From assembly GCF_025147465.1 (NCBI RefSeq), contig NZ_JALXOZ010000016.1, forward strand, positions 1 to 58,830: 58,830 nucleotides of DNA, written 5' to 3'. Positions 50,939-58,804 of this stretch are shown piece after piece. Numbering within the stretch: position 1 is the first letter of the stretch; every line of letters begins with the position of its first letter. Made by a program: the position numbers and the translations under genes. Source of the stretch: Dermabacter sp. p3-SID358 (GTDB lineage Bacteria > Actinomycetota > Actinomycetes > Actinomycetales > Dermabacteraceae). Under the pieces are notes generated by a model that saw only the letters and a list, made by a program, of their open reading frames with translations, made no database searches and had not been told where the DNA came from.

Positions 50939-52896
50939 CGCGCACCTCCTTTCTCGTCGGCCGCGGCGCGGATCTCGGCAACCTCGAGACTTCCCGTTTC
51001 CGTCGCGACGCGCGTGAGATTGCGGTTGCCGCGTGCCTCTTCTTCCTGATTGGCGATCACGTAGCGGTAGCGCTCGCTCGAGGCCATGAGCTCGGTGTGC
51101 GTGCCCACGGCCGTGATCCGGCCATCCTCGAGAAGCGCCACGCGATCCGCGAGCGCGACCGTTGATGTGCGGTGAGCGACGATGAGCGTGGTCGTGCGTG
51201 AAAGAACCTCGCGCAGCCGCTCGGTCACGCGCTCTTCCGTTTTCGTATCGAGCGCGGAGAGGGGATCGTCGAGGAGCAGCACCGTGGGCTTCGCCGCAAT
51301 CGCGCGCGCGAGGGCAAGGCGCTGGCGCTGCCCGCCCGAAAGGCTCATGCCCTCCTCGCCGATGTGGGTTTCCACGCCGTCTGGCAGCTCGTACGCATAG
51401 CGTGCGTTTGCCGTATCGAGGGCGAGCTCGAGCGCCTCGTCCAGCTCGGCACTGCGTGCGGACGTGCGGGTCAGCGGGGGCACGGCGCCGTCGGAACCAA
51501 AAAGCCTGTTCGGAAACTCCACGGTTCCGACGGTTCTTTCGTACCCGGGTGCCCCAAGGAGTACGTTGTCGCGAACGGAATCGCTGAACAGGGTGGCGTC
51601 TTCGAACGCGAAGGCCGTGATCCGGTGGAGGGTGTCGAGGGGGATGTCGCGAACGTCGTGGCCGTCGATCGTGATCTTCCCGCTTGTGACGTCGTAGAGG
51701 CGCGGCACGAGCTGGAGCAAGGTGGATTTGCCGGAGCCCGTGATGCCCACGAGCGCCATCGTCTCGCCGGGCTCGACCTCTAGGCTCGCGCCGTCGAGGA
51801 GGTCGGGCATATGCGCGGGGGAGTCGTCGTAGCGGAAATGCACGTCTCTGAGTGTGAGGCGGCCTTCGAATGTGGTGGCTGGAGTGGTCGCCGGTGTTTC
51901 GGGATCGGTGATCGTGTTGGCCGCATCCATGACCTCGAAGTAGCGGTCGAGAGCCGTGTTCGTGTTGATGAGCATGCCGAAGAGTTGGCCGAGCATGCGC
52001 ACGGGGCCCGTGACGAGCACGGCGGTCACGAAGTAGGCGCTCAACTGGCCGAGGTTCATGTGGCCGTTCGCCGTGAGGTAGATGCCGAGCAAGAGACTCA
52101 CCGAGGTCGCGATCTCGGGGAGGCCGTACATGAGCATGTCGAAGCGCGCGATCGCCGTTGCTTTCTTGACTTCGGTGCCGCGCAGCTCGTCGGCCTGGTG
52201 AGTGAACTGCTCGAGCGCGGTGGGGCCGCGACCGAAGGCTTTGAGCACGCGAATACCCTGCACCGACTGTTCGATCGTGGTCGCGAGATCGCCGTTTTGA
52301 TCCTGCGAGAGGCGCGAAAGAGTTGAGAACTGGCGGCTGAAGCGGAACGAAAAAATCGCGATGGGGATGGCGGCCGCGATGAACACGAGTGCGAGAATCC
52401 AGCTCGAGCGGATGAGCAGGATGATGCCCACGATCGTCGTGACCGCGGTGGTCACGCCCATAATCATGCCAAAGGCGATCCACCTCCGGATGAGGTTCGT
52501 GTCGCTCATCGCGCGCGAGAGAAGCTGCCCGGAGCTCCACCGATCGTGGAAGGCGACGGGCATGTGCTGGATCTTGTCGTAGAGATCCGTGCGCATGTCG
52601 CGCTCGATTCCGGTTGCGGGCACGAGCGCGAACACGCGGCGCATGAACAGCAAGAGCGCTTCGAAAATACCGAGCGCGAGTACGGTTGCGCCCGCCGTCC
52701 ACACCGCGGCCGCGGTCCCGCCCTCGACGAGGTCGGAATTCACGAGGCGCTCGAGCACTTGCGGAATCATGAGGCCAAGCACCGCGCTGCCAATCGCGCA
52801 CAGAAGACCGAGCACGAGCCGCCCGCGAATCGGCCGCACGATCTTCCACAGCCGGATCATCGGATGCGTGTGCGGTGGCGCGGAATCTTTCTGCAT
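50935..52896 (-). CDS. ABC exporter subunit, TMD-NBD fusion (degenerate Walker B half)
   Basis: 653-residue ABC exporter half with six TM helices and an NBD: VGITGSGKST (Walker A), an inserted loop after the Q-loop, canonical LSGGQRQR signature, but Walker B VLLLDDPLSALD, with Asp in place of the catalytic Glu. This is the expected degenerate half of a heterodimeric exporter whose partner has Glu but a weak signature. First gene of the two-gene operon. The ATG at 52896 is favoured over a GTG three codons earlier; a TACAAT box lies just upstream and the ribosome site is weak. Confidence 0.92.
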   Translation of the reverse strand: MQKDSAPPHTHPMIRLWKIVRPIRGRLVLGLLCAIGSAVLGLMIPQVLERLVNSDLVEGGTAAAVWTAGATVLALGIFEALLLFMRRVFALVPATGIERDMRTDLYDKIQHMPVAFHDRWSSGQLLSRAMSDTNLIRRWIAFGMIMGVTTAVTTIVGIILLIRSSWILALVFIAAAIPIAIFSFRFSRQFSTLSRLSQDQNGDLATTIEQSVQGIRVLKAFGRGPTALEQFTHQADELRGTEVKKATAIARFDMLMYGLPEIATSVSLLLGIYLTANGHMNLGQLSAYFVTAVLVTGPVRMLGQLFGMLINTNTALDRYFEVMDAANTITDPETPATTPATTFEGRLTLRDVHFRYDDSPAHMPDLLDGASLEVEPGETMALVGITGSGKSTLLQLVPRLYDVTSGKITIDGHDVRDIPLDTLHRITAFAFEDATLFSDSVRDNVLLGAPGYERTVGTVEFPNRLFGSDGAVPPLTRTSARSAELDEALELALDTANARYAYELPDGVETHIGEEGMSLSGGQRQRLALARAIAAKPTVLLLDDPLSALDTKTEERVTERLREVLSRTTTLIVAHRTSTVALADRVALLEDGRITAVGTHTELMASSERYRYVIANQEEEARGNRNLTRVATETGSLEVAEIRAAADEKGGAR

Positions 52897-52944
52897 GGCC
52901 TGCACGATTGTACCGGCGGCTTCCGTTTTATGTGGGCTGTTTCA

Positions 52945-53337
52945 CTAGGTGGAAGCAGACTGTTTCTCGAGCTGCGCGATGCGCTGATACGAAAGGCCGA
53001 GCGCTTCCGCGGCGTCGCGTTGGCTCATGCCGCTTGCACGCAAGGTGCGGACGGCAGCGCGTGAGAGACGGGCCGCCTCGGCGGAGGTCTTTCGAGACTC
53101 TTCCTCAAGGTCGCGGGCTTTTTGCCATGTCGAGCTCACGTCGCGCGGAAGCTGGATCGAGAGATCGACGATCACTTTTGACTCGTCGACATCGAGGTAA
53201 AGGCCAATGGCCTCGGTCGCGACGGCGCGGGCATCCTTGAGATTTCGGGTTTGAGTTGCGATATCGAGGGCCGGAATCTCGACGACCCACCATCGACCTT
53301 CGCGGCGAGCAAGGACGTGAAATGACGAAGCCGCCAT
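52945..53337 (-). CDS. HicB-like antitoxin/regulator with C-terminal HTH
   Basis: 130-residue protein. The N-terminal half (SSFHVLARREGRWWVVEIP, then LKDARAVATEAIGLYLDV) resembles the HicB partial RNase-H-like fold. The C-terminal part (MSQRDAAEALGLSYQRIAQL, about 105-124) is a helix-turn-helix. HicB proteins normally neutralise a HicA mRNA interferase, but no small hicA-like gene adjoins it on either side, so it may be an orphan regulator. The ATG has GGAGGT 7 nt upstream, which decides the start over 23 codons of extra frame. Divergent from the esterase gene. Confidence 0.75.
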   Translation of the reverse strand: MAASSFHVLARREGRWWVVEIPALDIATQTRNLKDARAVATEAIGLYLDVDESKVIVDLSIQLPRDVSSTWQKARDLEEESRKTSAEAARLSRAAVRTLRASGMSQRDAAEALGLSYQRIAQLEKQSAST

Positions 53338-53486
53338 GAGTGCTACCTCCACTCTTTCGGTGCTTGAGGACCGAGTGTTCGCGCGATGCTTATCAGGCTT
53401 GACCATAGGCTAAATCTAGAGCCCCTTGACGTTCAAGACTAGCGCCCCTAGTCAAATGTGGATAAACGTGAATGTGGAGGGGCGAC

Positions 53487-53492
53487 TACGCT
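53487..53492 (+). promoter_or_regulatory. -10 box (TACGCT) for leaderless esterase gene
   Basis: TACGCT ends 6 bp before the ATG at 53499. The GGAGGGG further upstream is about 15 nt from that ATG, too far for a ribosome site. Confidence 0.45.
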
Positions 53493-53498
53493 AGAGCC

Positions 53499-54323
53499 AT
53501 GATTCACTCACGCATGGATTTTCACTCGCCCGCGCTCGGTATGGGCACGAGCGCCGTGGTGCTTTACCCGCAGCAAACCGACGGCCAGATCGGCATGGCG
53601 GGAGGCATCGATCTCGACGAGAACGGCGATCCGCGCGTTCCCGTGCTGTACCTCCTGCACGGCCTGAGCGACGACTGCACAGGCTGGACTCGACGCACGA
53701 GCATCGAGCGCTACGCCTCCGCGAAGGGCATCTGCGTGATCATGCCCGAGGTGCGCCGCTCGTTCTACGCCGATGAAGTGCTCGGTGAAAAGTACTGGAC
53801 ATACGTGAGTGAGGAGCTTCCCGCCCTCATTAACCAGACCTTCCGCATTTCCACCGCGCGCGAAGACACGTTCGTCGCGGGCCTCTCGATGGGCGGCTTC
53901 GGCGCGATGAAACTCGCCCTCAACCAGCCCGAACGCTTCGCCGCCGCGGGTTCGTTCTCGGGCGCGCTCGCGGTCGCGCAGCGCGACTATACCGAGTTCG
54001 GCTACGGCATGCCCGCACGCATTTGGGGCCAGGGCCTCACGCCCGAGGCGGGAACCGTGTACGAGCCGTTCTTCGAGGGCGTTGAGCAGGGCACGTTCCC
54101 CGCGATCGATGACCTGAACGCACTCGCCCGCGAGGCGGCACCGGGCTCGCTTCCGAAGCTGTGGATCGGATGTGGAACTGAGGATTTCCTGCTTGAGGAG
54201 ACGCGCGCATTCGTGAGCACGCTCGAGGAAGCGGGCCATGAGCATGAGGTGACATACACACCCGGCGCCCACGAATGGGCCGTGTGGGACGAGTATGTGC
54301 GTCGCTTCCTCGACTGGATTTAG
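53499..54323 (+). CDS. Esterase D / S-formylglutathione-hydrolase-like alpha/beta hydrolase
   Basis: 274-residue serine hydrolase of the esterase family (PF00756). Nucleophile Ser130 in AGLSMGGFGAMKLA, acid Asp229 in GTEDFLLEE, base His258 in PGAHEWAVWDEY. Cytosolic, no signal peptide. The family includes carboxylesterases, formylglutathione hydrolase and mycolyltransferases; the absence of an export signal argues against the last. Start chosen at 53499 for the -10 box spacing; an ATG nine codons earlier is an alternative. Stop overlaps the convergent membrane protein gene (TTAG). Confidence 0.9.
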   Translation: MIHSRMDFHSPALGMGTSAVVLYPQQTDGQIGMAGGIDLDENGDPRVPVLYLLHGLSDDCTGWTRRTSIERYASAKGICVIMPEVRRSFYADEVLGEKYWTYVSEELPALINQTFRISTAREDTFVAGLSMGGFGAMKLALNQPERFAAAGSFSGALAVAQRDYTEFGYGMPARIWGQGLTPEAGTVYEPFFEGVEQGTFPAIDDLNALAREAAPGSLPKLWIGCGTEDFLLEETRAFVSTLEEAGHEHEVTYTPGAHEWAVWDEYVRRFLDWI

Positions 54324-54814
54324 CGCTCGGGCGCTTCCCCGGGCTCTGCCGTGCGTGCGGAGCCTTTGTTGTCGAGCACGTCGAGCACCTGCCCTGACGT
54401 CGCATTCACGAGCACTCGTTCACCAATGAGCGCGATCGGGAGCGCGGCGAAACCGTCGTTTTGCTGCGCAAACGCCCACGCCTCGGTGTCGTGGTGGTAG
54501 TTGACCCACGTCGTACGCGGGTCGGTGGGCTGAAGCCCCACCTGGATTTGTGCGCTGCGCTTATCGGCGGGTGACCACACGATGATTGCGTGATCCGGGG
54601 CGCGGTGCGTGAGAGCCGCGAGCCACGCGGTGTGCTGGCCCTTGCGAACAGGGGAGACCCACCATGCGAAGAATAGCGTGGGCACGAGGATGATCGTCAT
54701 CGTGATCCACCACTCGTAGTAGGCGCAAATCGCCGCGGCAATCGCGCCCACGATGAGGAAGAGCAGGGTGCGCGCCCATAGCCGGATCGCGGGCGGATTC
54801 GAGCGGGTGCTCAT
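54320..54814 (-). CDS. Hypothetical membrane protein with two TM helices
   Basis: 164 residues. Two adjacent TM helices (about 14-30 and 36-52: LLFLIVGAIAAAICAYYEWW, MTIILVPTLFFAWWV) are followed by a soluble cytosolic or extracytosolic domain of 110 residues containing HAIIVWSPADKRSAQ and WAFAQQNDGFAALP. Family not recognised. Its ATG overlaps the LysR regulator stop (ATGA), so it is the downstream member of a two-gene operon and may be a target or partner of that regulator. Confidence 0.82.
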   Translation of the reverse strand: MSTRSNPPAIRLWARTLLFLIVGAIAAAICAYYEWWITMTIILVPTLFFAWWVSPVRKGQHTAWLAALTHRAPDHAIIVWSPADKRSAQIQVGLQPTDPRTTWVNYHHDTEAWAFAQQNDGFAALPIALIGERVLVNATSGQVLDVLDNKGSARTAEPGEAPER

Positions 54815-55812
54815 GATTGCTTCTCCTCGCGTGCGTTGTTCTCGATGTCGGCCAGGGCGTCGAGATTGTCGAGGTCTTCGGTGTCGAGGTGCACGTGAGC
54901 GTGCGTGAGTGTGCAGCCATGCGCATTCGCGTTGTGGCGAAGCGTGTTCACGAACGCCGCGATCGCGGGGATCTTAAGTGCGCCGGGTCGATTCACGATG
55001 CCGATCACGCGGTTGTCGAGCTCCTTGACTTCCTTGATCACCACCGTGTCGTTCGGGTAAGCCTCGAGCGCGATCTCGGGAAGAAGGGCGACGACGCCCG
55101 TGTTATGCCCGACGAGGCGCTGGGCGACCGTCGAATCGTCCGTGCAGTACCGAATATCGGGCGTGAAGCCCGCGACGCGCGCGTGGTGGCGCAGGTTCGC
55201 GCTGCATCGATCGCAGCCGGCAACCCACGCCTCGCCGCTTAGATCCTTCATCGAGATGTCCTCGCGCGTCGCAAGAGGGTGGCTCTTCGGGAGAATGAGG
55301 CGCACCGGGTCGGCGAGGATCGGCGTCCACTCGAGGGCTTCGTGCTCCTCGGGCGGCGTTTGCGAGTAGCGGAAGATCATCGCGACATCGAAGCTATTGC
55401 CGCGCACGCCTTCGAGTGCTGCGGGCGGCTCGCATTCGGTGAAACCGAGCTCGATCCCCGGGTAATCCTTGTCCATGCGTGCAAGCGTGGGAGGAAGGAG
55501 CATCGCGGCGGCCGAAGGGAAGGCGGCGCAGCGCACGAGACCCTTTTTGAGGGCGGCGAGGTCGTTCATCTCCGTCTCCGCGGCCTTGAGGTTCGCTGCG
55601 ATCGCGGCGGCGTGCACGGCGAGGCGCGCACCGGCCTCCGTGGGAGCCACTCCTCCCGAGCCGCGCACCACGAGCTGCATGCCCGTATCTTTCTCGAGTG
55701 CGGCGATGTGCTGGGAAACGGCGGGTTGGGTCCATCCAAGTTCGCGCGCGGCGGCGCCGATCGAGCCTTTGGTGACCACCCTGTTGAAGATCACGAGTCT
55801 GCGAGGATCCAT
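54811..55812 (-). CDS. LysR-type transcriptional regulator
   Basis: 333 residues: winged helix-turn-helix at 1-65 (VVTKGSIGAAARELGWTQPAVSQHIAALEKDTG) and a periplasmic-binding-protein-like effector domain (about 90-300). The effector part contains a CDRC pair (residues about 195-198) that could sense redox or metal. It ends in an unusual His/Asp-rich tail (LTHAHVHLDTEDLDNLD). ATG is preceded by TAGACT 7 bp upstream, so probably leaderless. Divergent from manA with 94 bp between, the usual site for LysR autoregulation. Confidence 0.93.
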   Translation of the reverse strand: MDPRRLVIFNRVVTKGSIGAAARELGWTQPAVSQHIAALEKDTGMQLVVRGSGGVAPTEAGARLAVHAAAIAANLKAAETEMNDLAALKKGLVRCAAFPSAAAMLLPPTLARMDKDYPGIELGFTECEPPAALEGVRGNSFDVAMIFRYSQTPPEEHEALEWTPILADPVRLILPKSHPLATREDISMKDLSGEAWVAGCDRCSANLRHHARVAGFTPDIRYCTDDSTVAQRLVGHNTGVVALLPEIALEAYPNDTVVIKEVKELDNRVIGIVNRPGALKIPAIAAFVNTLRHNANAHGCTLTHAHVHLDTEDLDNLDALADIENNAREEKQS

Positions 55813-55819
55813 ACGCTAA

Positions 55820-55825
55820 AGTCTA
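55820..55825 (-). promoter_or_regulatory. -10 box (TAGACT) for leaderless LysR gene
   Basis: On the minus strand TAGACT ends 7 bp before the ATG; no ribosome site is visible. Confidence 0.45.
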
Positions 55826-55906
55826 CAGGCCTCCAAAGGGTTTCTTATGGGGTGCGGGGTACGTCTAGGATTGATCCTCGTAACACCCTGACTCGGGAGG
55901 CACCGG

Positions 55907-57115
55907 ATGCGGCGACTCGACGGCTATCTCCAGCACTATGCGTGGGGCTCGCCCACGCTCCTCCCCGAATTCCTCTCGACTGCAGCCGACGGAAAACCGT
56001 GGGCGGAACTCTGGTTCGGCGCCCACCCGCTCGCTCCCGCCACCCTCAAAGAGGGCGGCGAGGCCCTCAACGATGCGATTGCCGCTCACCCCGAGAGCAT
56101 GCTCGGCGAGCCCGTCACGCGCGCCTTCGGAAACACTTTGCCGTTCCTCATCAAGCTCATCGCCCCGAAAGAGCCGCTCTCGCTCCAGGTGCACCCCACG
56201 CGCGAGCACGCTCGCGAATGCTTCGCTGCCGAAAACGCCGCGGGCCTCGCGCTCGATTCGCCCGAGCGAAACTATCGCGATGCGAACCACAAACCCGAGA
56301 TGGTCCTCGCCCTCGAACCATTCGAGGCGCTGTGTGGCTTCCGCACGCCCCGCAAAGCCGCCTCGATGCTTGAGAACCTCGAGACGCCGCTCGCTAAGCG
56401 CATGCTCACCCTGCTCGAGACCCAGCCGAGCGCGCACGGGATGCGCGCGGCGTTTCGCATGCTCGTCGCGCCCGCGATGCGCCCCGATTCGAGCGAGATC
56501 ATCGCGCTCGCAGACGAGTGCGCCGCGCGCCTTCATGCACGCACGTCGCCCTCGCCTCGCATCGACCGCGCCGTCGCGCTTCTGAATGAGAAGTACCCCG
56601 GCGACCCGGGTGTTGCTGCAACGCTTCTCCTCAATCCCGTGTCACTCAAGCCGGGCGAGGCAATGTTTGTCCCGGCGGGCGCGCTCCACTCCTACCTGAG
56701 CGGGTTCGCGGTCGAGATCATGGCCTCGAGCGACAACGTGCTGCGCGCCGGCATCACCCCCAAGAAGGTCGACGCCGACGAACTCCTCCAGTGCGTCTCC
56801 GTGACCGCCGCCCCGCCGATCCGCATCGCGCCCGAGCGCCTGAGCGACGCCACGAGCGCCTACTTCGCGCCGATCGACGACTTCGAGCTCTCAACGTTCA
56901 CGAGCGAGACGGGCGGGGCGAACGCGGACGCGGCGGCTCGCACGCTCGTGGGCACTGGCCCGCGCATCGTGTTGTGCATCGAGGGGCCGCTCACCCTCGA
57001 AACGTCGGCGGGAGTGGACACGCTTGAGCGGGGCGAGGCCGTCTTTATCGCCGCAGCGGAGGGCCCGCTCACCGTGCGGGGGCAGGGGCGGCTCGTGCAG
57101 GCGAGCGTCCCGTAG
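55907..57115 (+). CDS. manA: Mannose-6-phosphate isomerase, class I
   Basis: 402-residue type I phosphomannose isomerase that interconverts mannose 6-phosphate and fructose 6-phosphate; zinc-dependent. Motifs: YAWGSPTLLPEFL near the N-terminus, PWAELWFGAHP, IKLIAPKEPLSLQVHPTREHA (zinc ligands Gln/His), NHKPEMVLAL (Glu), and PGEAMFVPAGALHSYL (His). The ATG has GGGAGG 7 nt upstream. It supplies mannose for cell-envelope glycans or uses mannose as carbon. Convergent with the MATE gene; a hairpin spans the junction. Confidence 0.95.
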   Translation: MRRLDGYLQHYAWGSPTLLPEFLSTAADGKPWAELWFGAHPLAPATLKEGGEALNDAIAAHPESMLGEPVTRAFGNTLPFLIKLIAPKEPLSLQVHPTREHARECFAAENAAGLALDSPERNYRDANHKPEMVLALEPFEALCGFRTPRKAASMLENLETPLAKRMLTLLETQPSAHGMRAAFRMLVAPAMRPDSSEIIALADECAARLHARTSPSPRIDRAVALLNEKYPGDPGVAATLLLNPVSLKPGEAMFVPAGALHSYLSGFAVEIMASSDNVLRAGITPKKVDADELLQCVSVTAAPPIRIAPERLSDATSAYFAPIDDFELSTFTSETGGANADAAARTLVGTGPRIVLCIEGPLTLETSAGVDTLERGEAVFIAAAEGPLTVRGQGRLVQASVP

Positions 57116-57133
57116 GTCAGTTCCGACGCTCGC
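57101..57133. terminator. Inverted repeat across the manA/MATE convergent junction
   Basis: GCGAGCGTC (57101-57109) and GACGCTCGC (57125-57133) form a perfect 9-bp stem with a 15-nt loop holding the manA stop. It could act as a bidirectional terminator. Confidence 0.5.
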
Positions 57134-58516
57134 CTACGCTGCGGCGCTCTCGTGTTCGTCGAGGTGCATCCACGCGTCACTTCGGCCGCGCCACCAGAGC
57201 GTCGCGGCGCGCGAGGCCAGGAACACGAACGTGAAGATGGCCCACAGAAGTGCCAGTGCGAACGGGGAATCGGCGGGAAGCAGGCCGGCGTCGGACACCC
57301 ACCAGAGTCCCAGGGCAAACGGGAGGTATGCCCCCATCGTGACGAGCCCGGCGAGCCCGAGATAGCGGGCGTCGCCCGCACCCATGTAGACCCCGTCGAG
57401 CACGAACACGTAGCCCGCGAGCGGCTGCGCGATGAGCAGCACAACGAGCGCCCACGTGAGCGAGCGCTGCACCGCGGGATCGGGCGTAAACACCTGGGGG
57501 AGCACGAACGACGCGAGAAGGAGCACGGCGGCGACGGCGATCCCGCCGACGAAAGACCAGCGCACAAGCGTGCGCGTCACGGACTCGACGCTCTTGCGGT
57601 CGCCAGCGCCGAGATGCTTACCCGTGAGGGCTTGCGCCGCGATCGCGAGGGAATCGAGGGCGAGCGCCGTGAGGGAGAAAACGGAGTTCATGAGTTGATG
57701 CGCGGCGAGCGTGACTTCGCCGAGCTTGATGGCGATTGCCGTTGCCGTGAGGAGCACGATGCGCATGGTGACTGAGCGAATGAAGAGCCAACGACCCTCC
57801 CGCCACGCCGAGTTCACGCCCGAGAAGTTAGGGGCGAGGCTCACCGAGTGGCGTCGGGCCCCGCGCACGATAATCCCGATGTACCACAGCGCCATCCCCC
57901 ACTGGCAGATGAGCGTGCCGATCGCGGAGCCTGCGATGCCGAGGTTGAGGCCGAAAATGAGGGCCCAGTTGATGGGGACGTTGAGCGCTGCCCCCACGGC
58001 CGCGATGATGAGCGTGATGCGCGTGTCCTGAAGGCCGCGCACGAGGCCAAGAGCCGCCTGGATCATGAGCATCGCAGGGAGGCTCGCAGCGGAAATGCGC
58101 AGGTAGGTGGCCGCCTCGTGGGCGACTTCGGCACGCGGCCCGAAGAGCCCGATCACGACGTCCGCACCGAAGCCCAGCACGAGCGCGCACGCGAGCCCAA
58201 TGAGGGCGGCGAGCCACGTAGCGTCGATGCCCTTCGTGAGCGCTTTCGTGAGGTCACCCGCGCCTACGGCCCGCGCGACCGCCGCGGTCGTGGAGTACGC
58301 GAGGAAGATCGCGAGACCCACGACTGTGGTGAGGATCGTCGAGGCGATCGAGAGGCCGGCAAGAGCTGCCGTGGACACGTGCCCCACGAACGCCGAATCC
58401 ACGAGAATGAAGAGTGGCTCGGCTACGAGCGCGCCGAGTGCCGGAATCGCAAGGGCAAGGATTGCGCGCGCATCGGTTCGGGGCTGAGGCGAATCGGCGG
58501 GGGCAGAAGAACTCAC
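57134..58516 (-). CDS. MATE family multidrug exporter (DinF-like)
   Basis: 460 residues, 12 TM helices. MATE/DinF features: AILALAIPALGALVAEPLFILVDSAFVGHVS in helix 1, two related halves, and GLQDTRITLIIAAVGAALNVPINWALIF in the middle. Sodium- or proton-coupled export of cationic compounds. The GTG start lies 6 bp after a TAGCAT box on the minus strand, so it may be leaderless. Divergent from the tRNA-Ala gene, 120 bp away. Confidence 0.93.
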   Translation of the reverse strand: MSSSAPADSPQPRTDARAILALAIPALGALVAEPLFILVDSAFVGHVSTAALAGLSIASTILTTVVGLAIFLAYSTTAAVARAVGAGDLTKALTKGIDATWLAALIGLACALVLGFGADVVIGLFGPRAEVAHEAATYLRISAASLPAMLMIQAALGLVRGLQDTRITLIIAAVGAALNVPINWALIFGLNLGIAGSAIGTLICQWGMALWYIGIIVRGARRHSVSLAPNFSGVNSAWREGRWLFIRSVTMRIVLLTATAIAIKLGEVTLAAHQLMNSVFSLTALALDSLAIAAQALTGKHLGAGDRKSVESVTRTLVRWSFVGGIAVAAVLLLASFVLPQVFTPDPAVQRSLTWALVVLLIAQPLAGYVFVLDGVYMGAGDARYLGLAGLVTMGAYLPFALGLWWVSDAGLLPADSPFALALLWAIFTFVFLASRAATLWWRGRSDAWMHLDEHESAAA

Positions 58517-58522
58517 GCGTCG

Positions 58523-58528
58523 ATGCTA
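58523..58528 (-). promoter_or_regulatory. -10 box (TAGCAT) for leaderless MATE gene
   Basis: On the minus strand TAGCAT ends 6 bp before the GTG start; no ribosome site is visible. Confidence 0.45.
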
Positions 58529-58594
58529 CGGTGCCGGTCGATGCGCGCTCGAGGGTCAGGCGCACCAAACGTGACGAGGAAGTCACGGCCTCGA

Positions 58595-58624
58595 TTCGAT
58601 GAGCGCTGCTTCGTGCGGTAAAGT
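58595..58624 (+). promoter_or_regulatory. Possible tRNA-Ala promoter
   Basis: TAAAGT (58619-58624) lies 12 bp before the tRNA and a weak -35 TTCGAT (58595-58600) is 18 bp further up. Tentative. Confidence 0.3.
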
Positions 58625-58636
58625 GGATCCGGTTCA

Positions 58637-58709
58637 GGGGCTATAGCTCAGTTGGTAGAGCGTTTCGTTCGCAATGAAAAGGTCAGGGGTTCGATTCCCC
58701 TTAGCTCCA
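58637..58709 (+). tRNA. tRNA-Ala (anticodon CGC)
   Basis: 73-nt cloverleaf. Acceptor GGGGCTA pairs with TAGCTCC and contains the G3-U70 pair that marks alanine tRNAs. D-arm GCTCAGTTGGTAGAGC. Anticodon loop TTCGCAA gives CGC, reading GCG codons. T-arm AGGGGTTCGATTCCCCT. Discriminator base A. The 3' CCA is not encoded (A is followed by CG). Confidence 0.97.
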
Positions 58710-58717
58710 CGTATGTC

Positions 58718-58763
58718 ATGAGTCGCGTCATGCTTGACGCATGAGTCGCGACATGCTGGACGG
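58718..58763. repeat. Tandem 23-bp repeat just after tRNA-Ala
   Basis: Two adjoining 23-bp units (58718-58740 and 58741-58763) sharing 20 of 23 positions, each starting ATGAGTCGCG and each containing CATGCT-GACG. They lie between the tRNA and its terminator. Confidence 0.75.
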
Positions 58764-58804
58764 ACCGGCATCCCAGTTGTTTTTATTCTGGGGTGCCGGT
58801 TTTG
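58764..58804 (+). terminator. Intrinsic terminator of tRNA-Ala transcript
   Basis: Arms ACCGGCATCCCAG and CTGGGGTGCCGGT form a 13-bp stem with one mismatch and an 11-nt loop, followed by TTTGTT. The best intrinsic terminator in the window. Confidence 0.85.

Noticed and set aside
49133..52849. Single minus-strand open frame encoding 1,238 residues
   Set aside because: Its first 640 residues are Arg/His/Pro-rich and lie in the wrong frame of the upstream ABC subunit. Only the part from 50938, which has a strong ribosome site, is a real gene.
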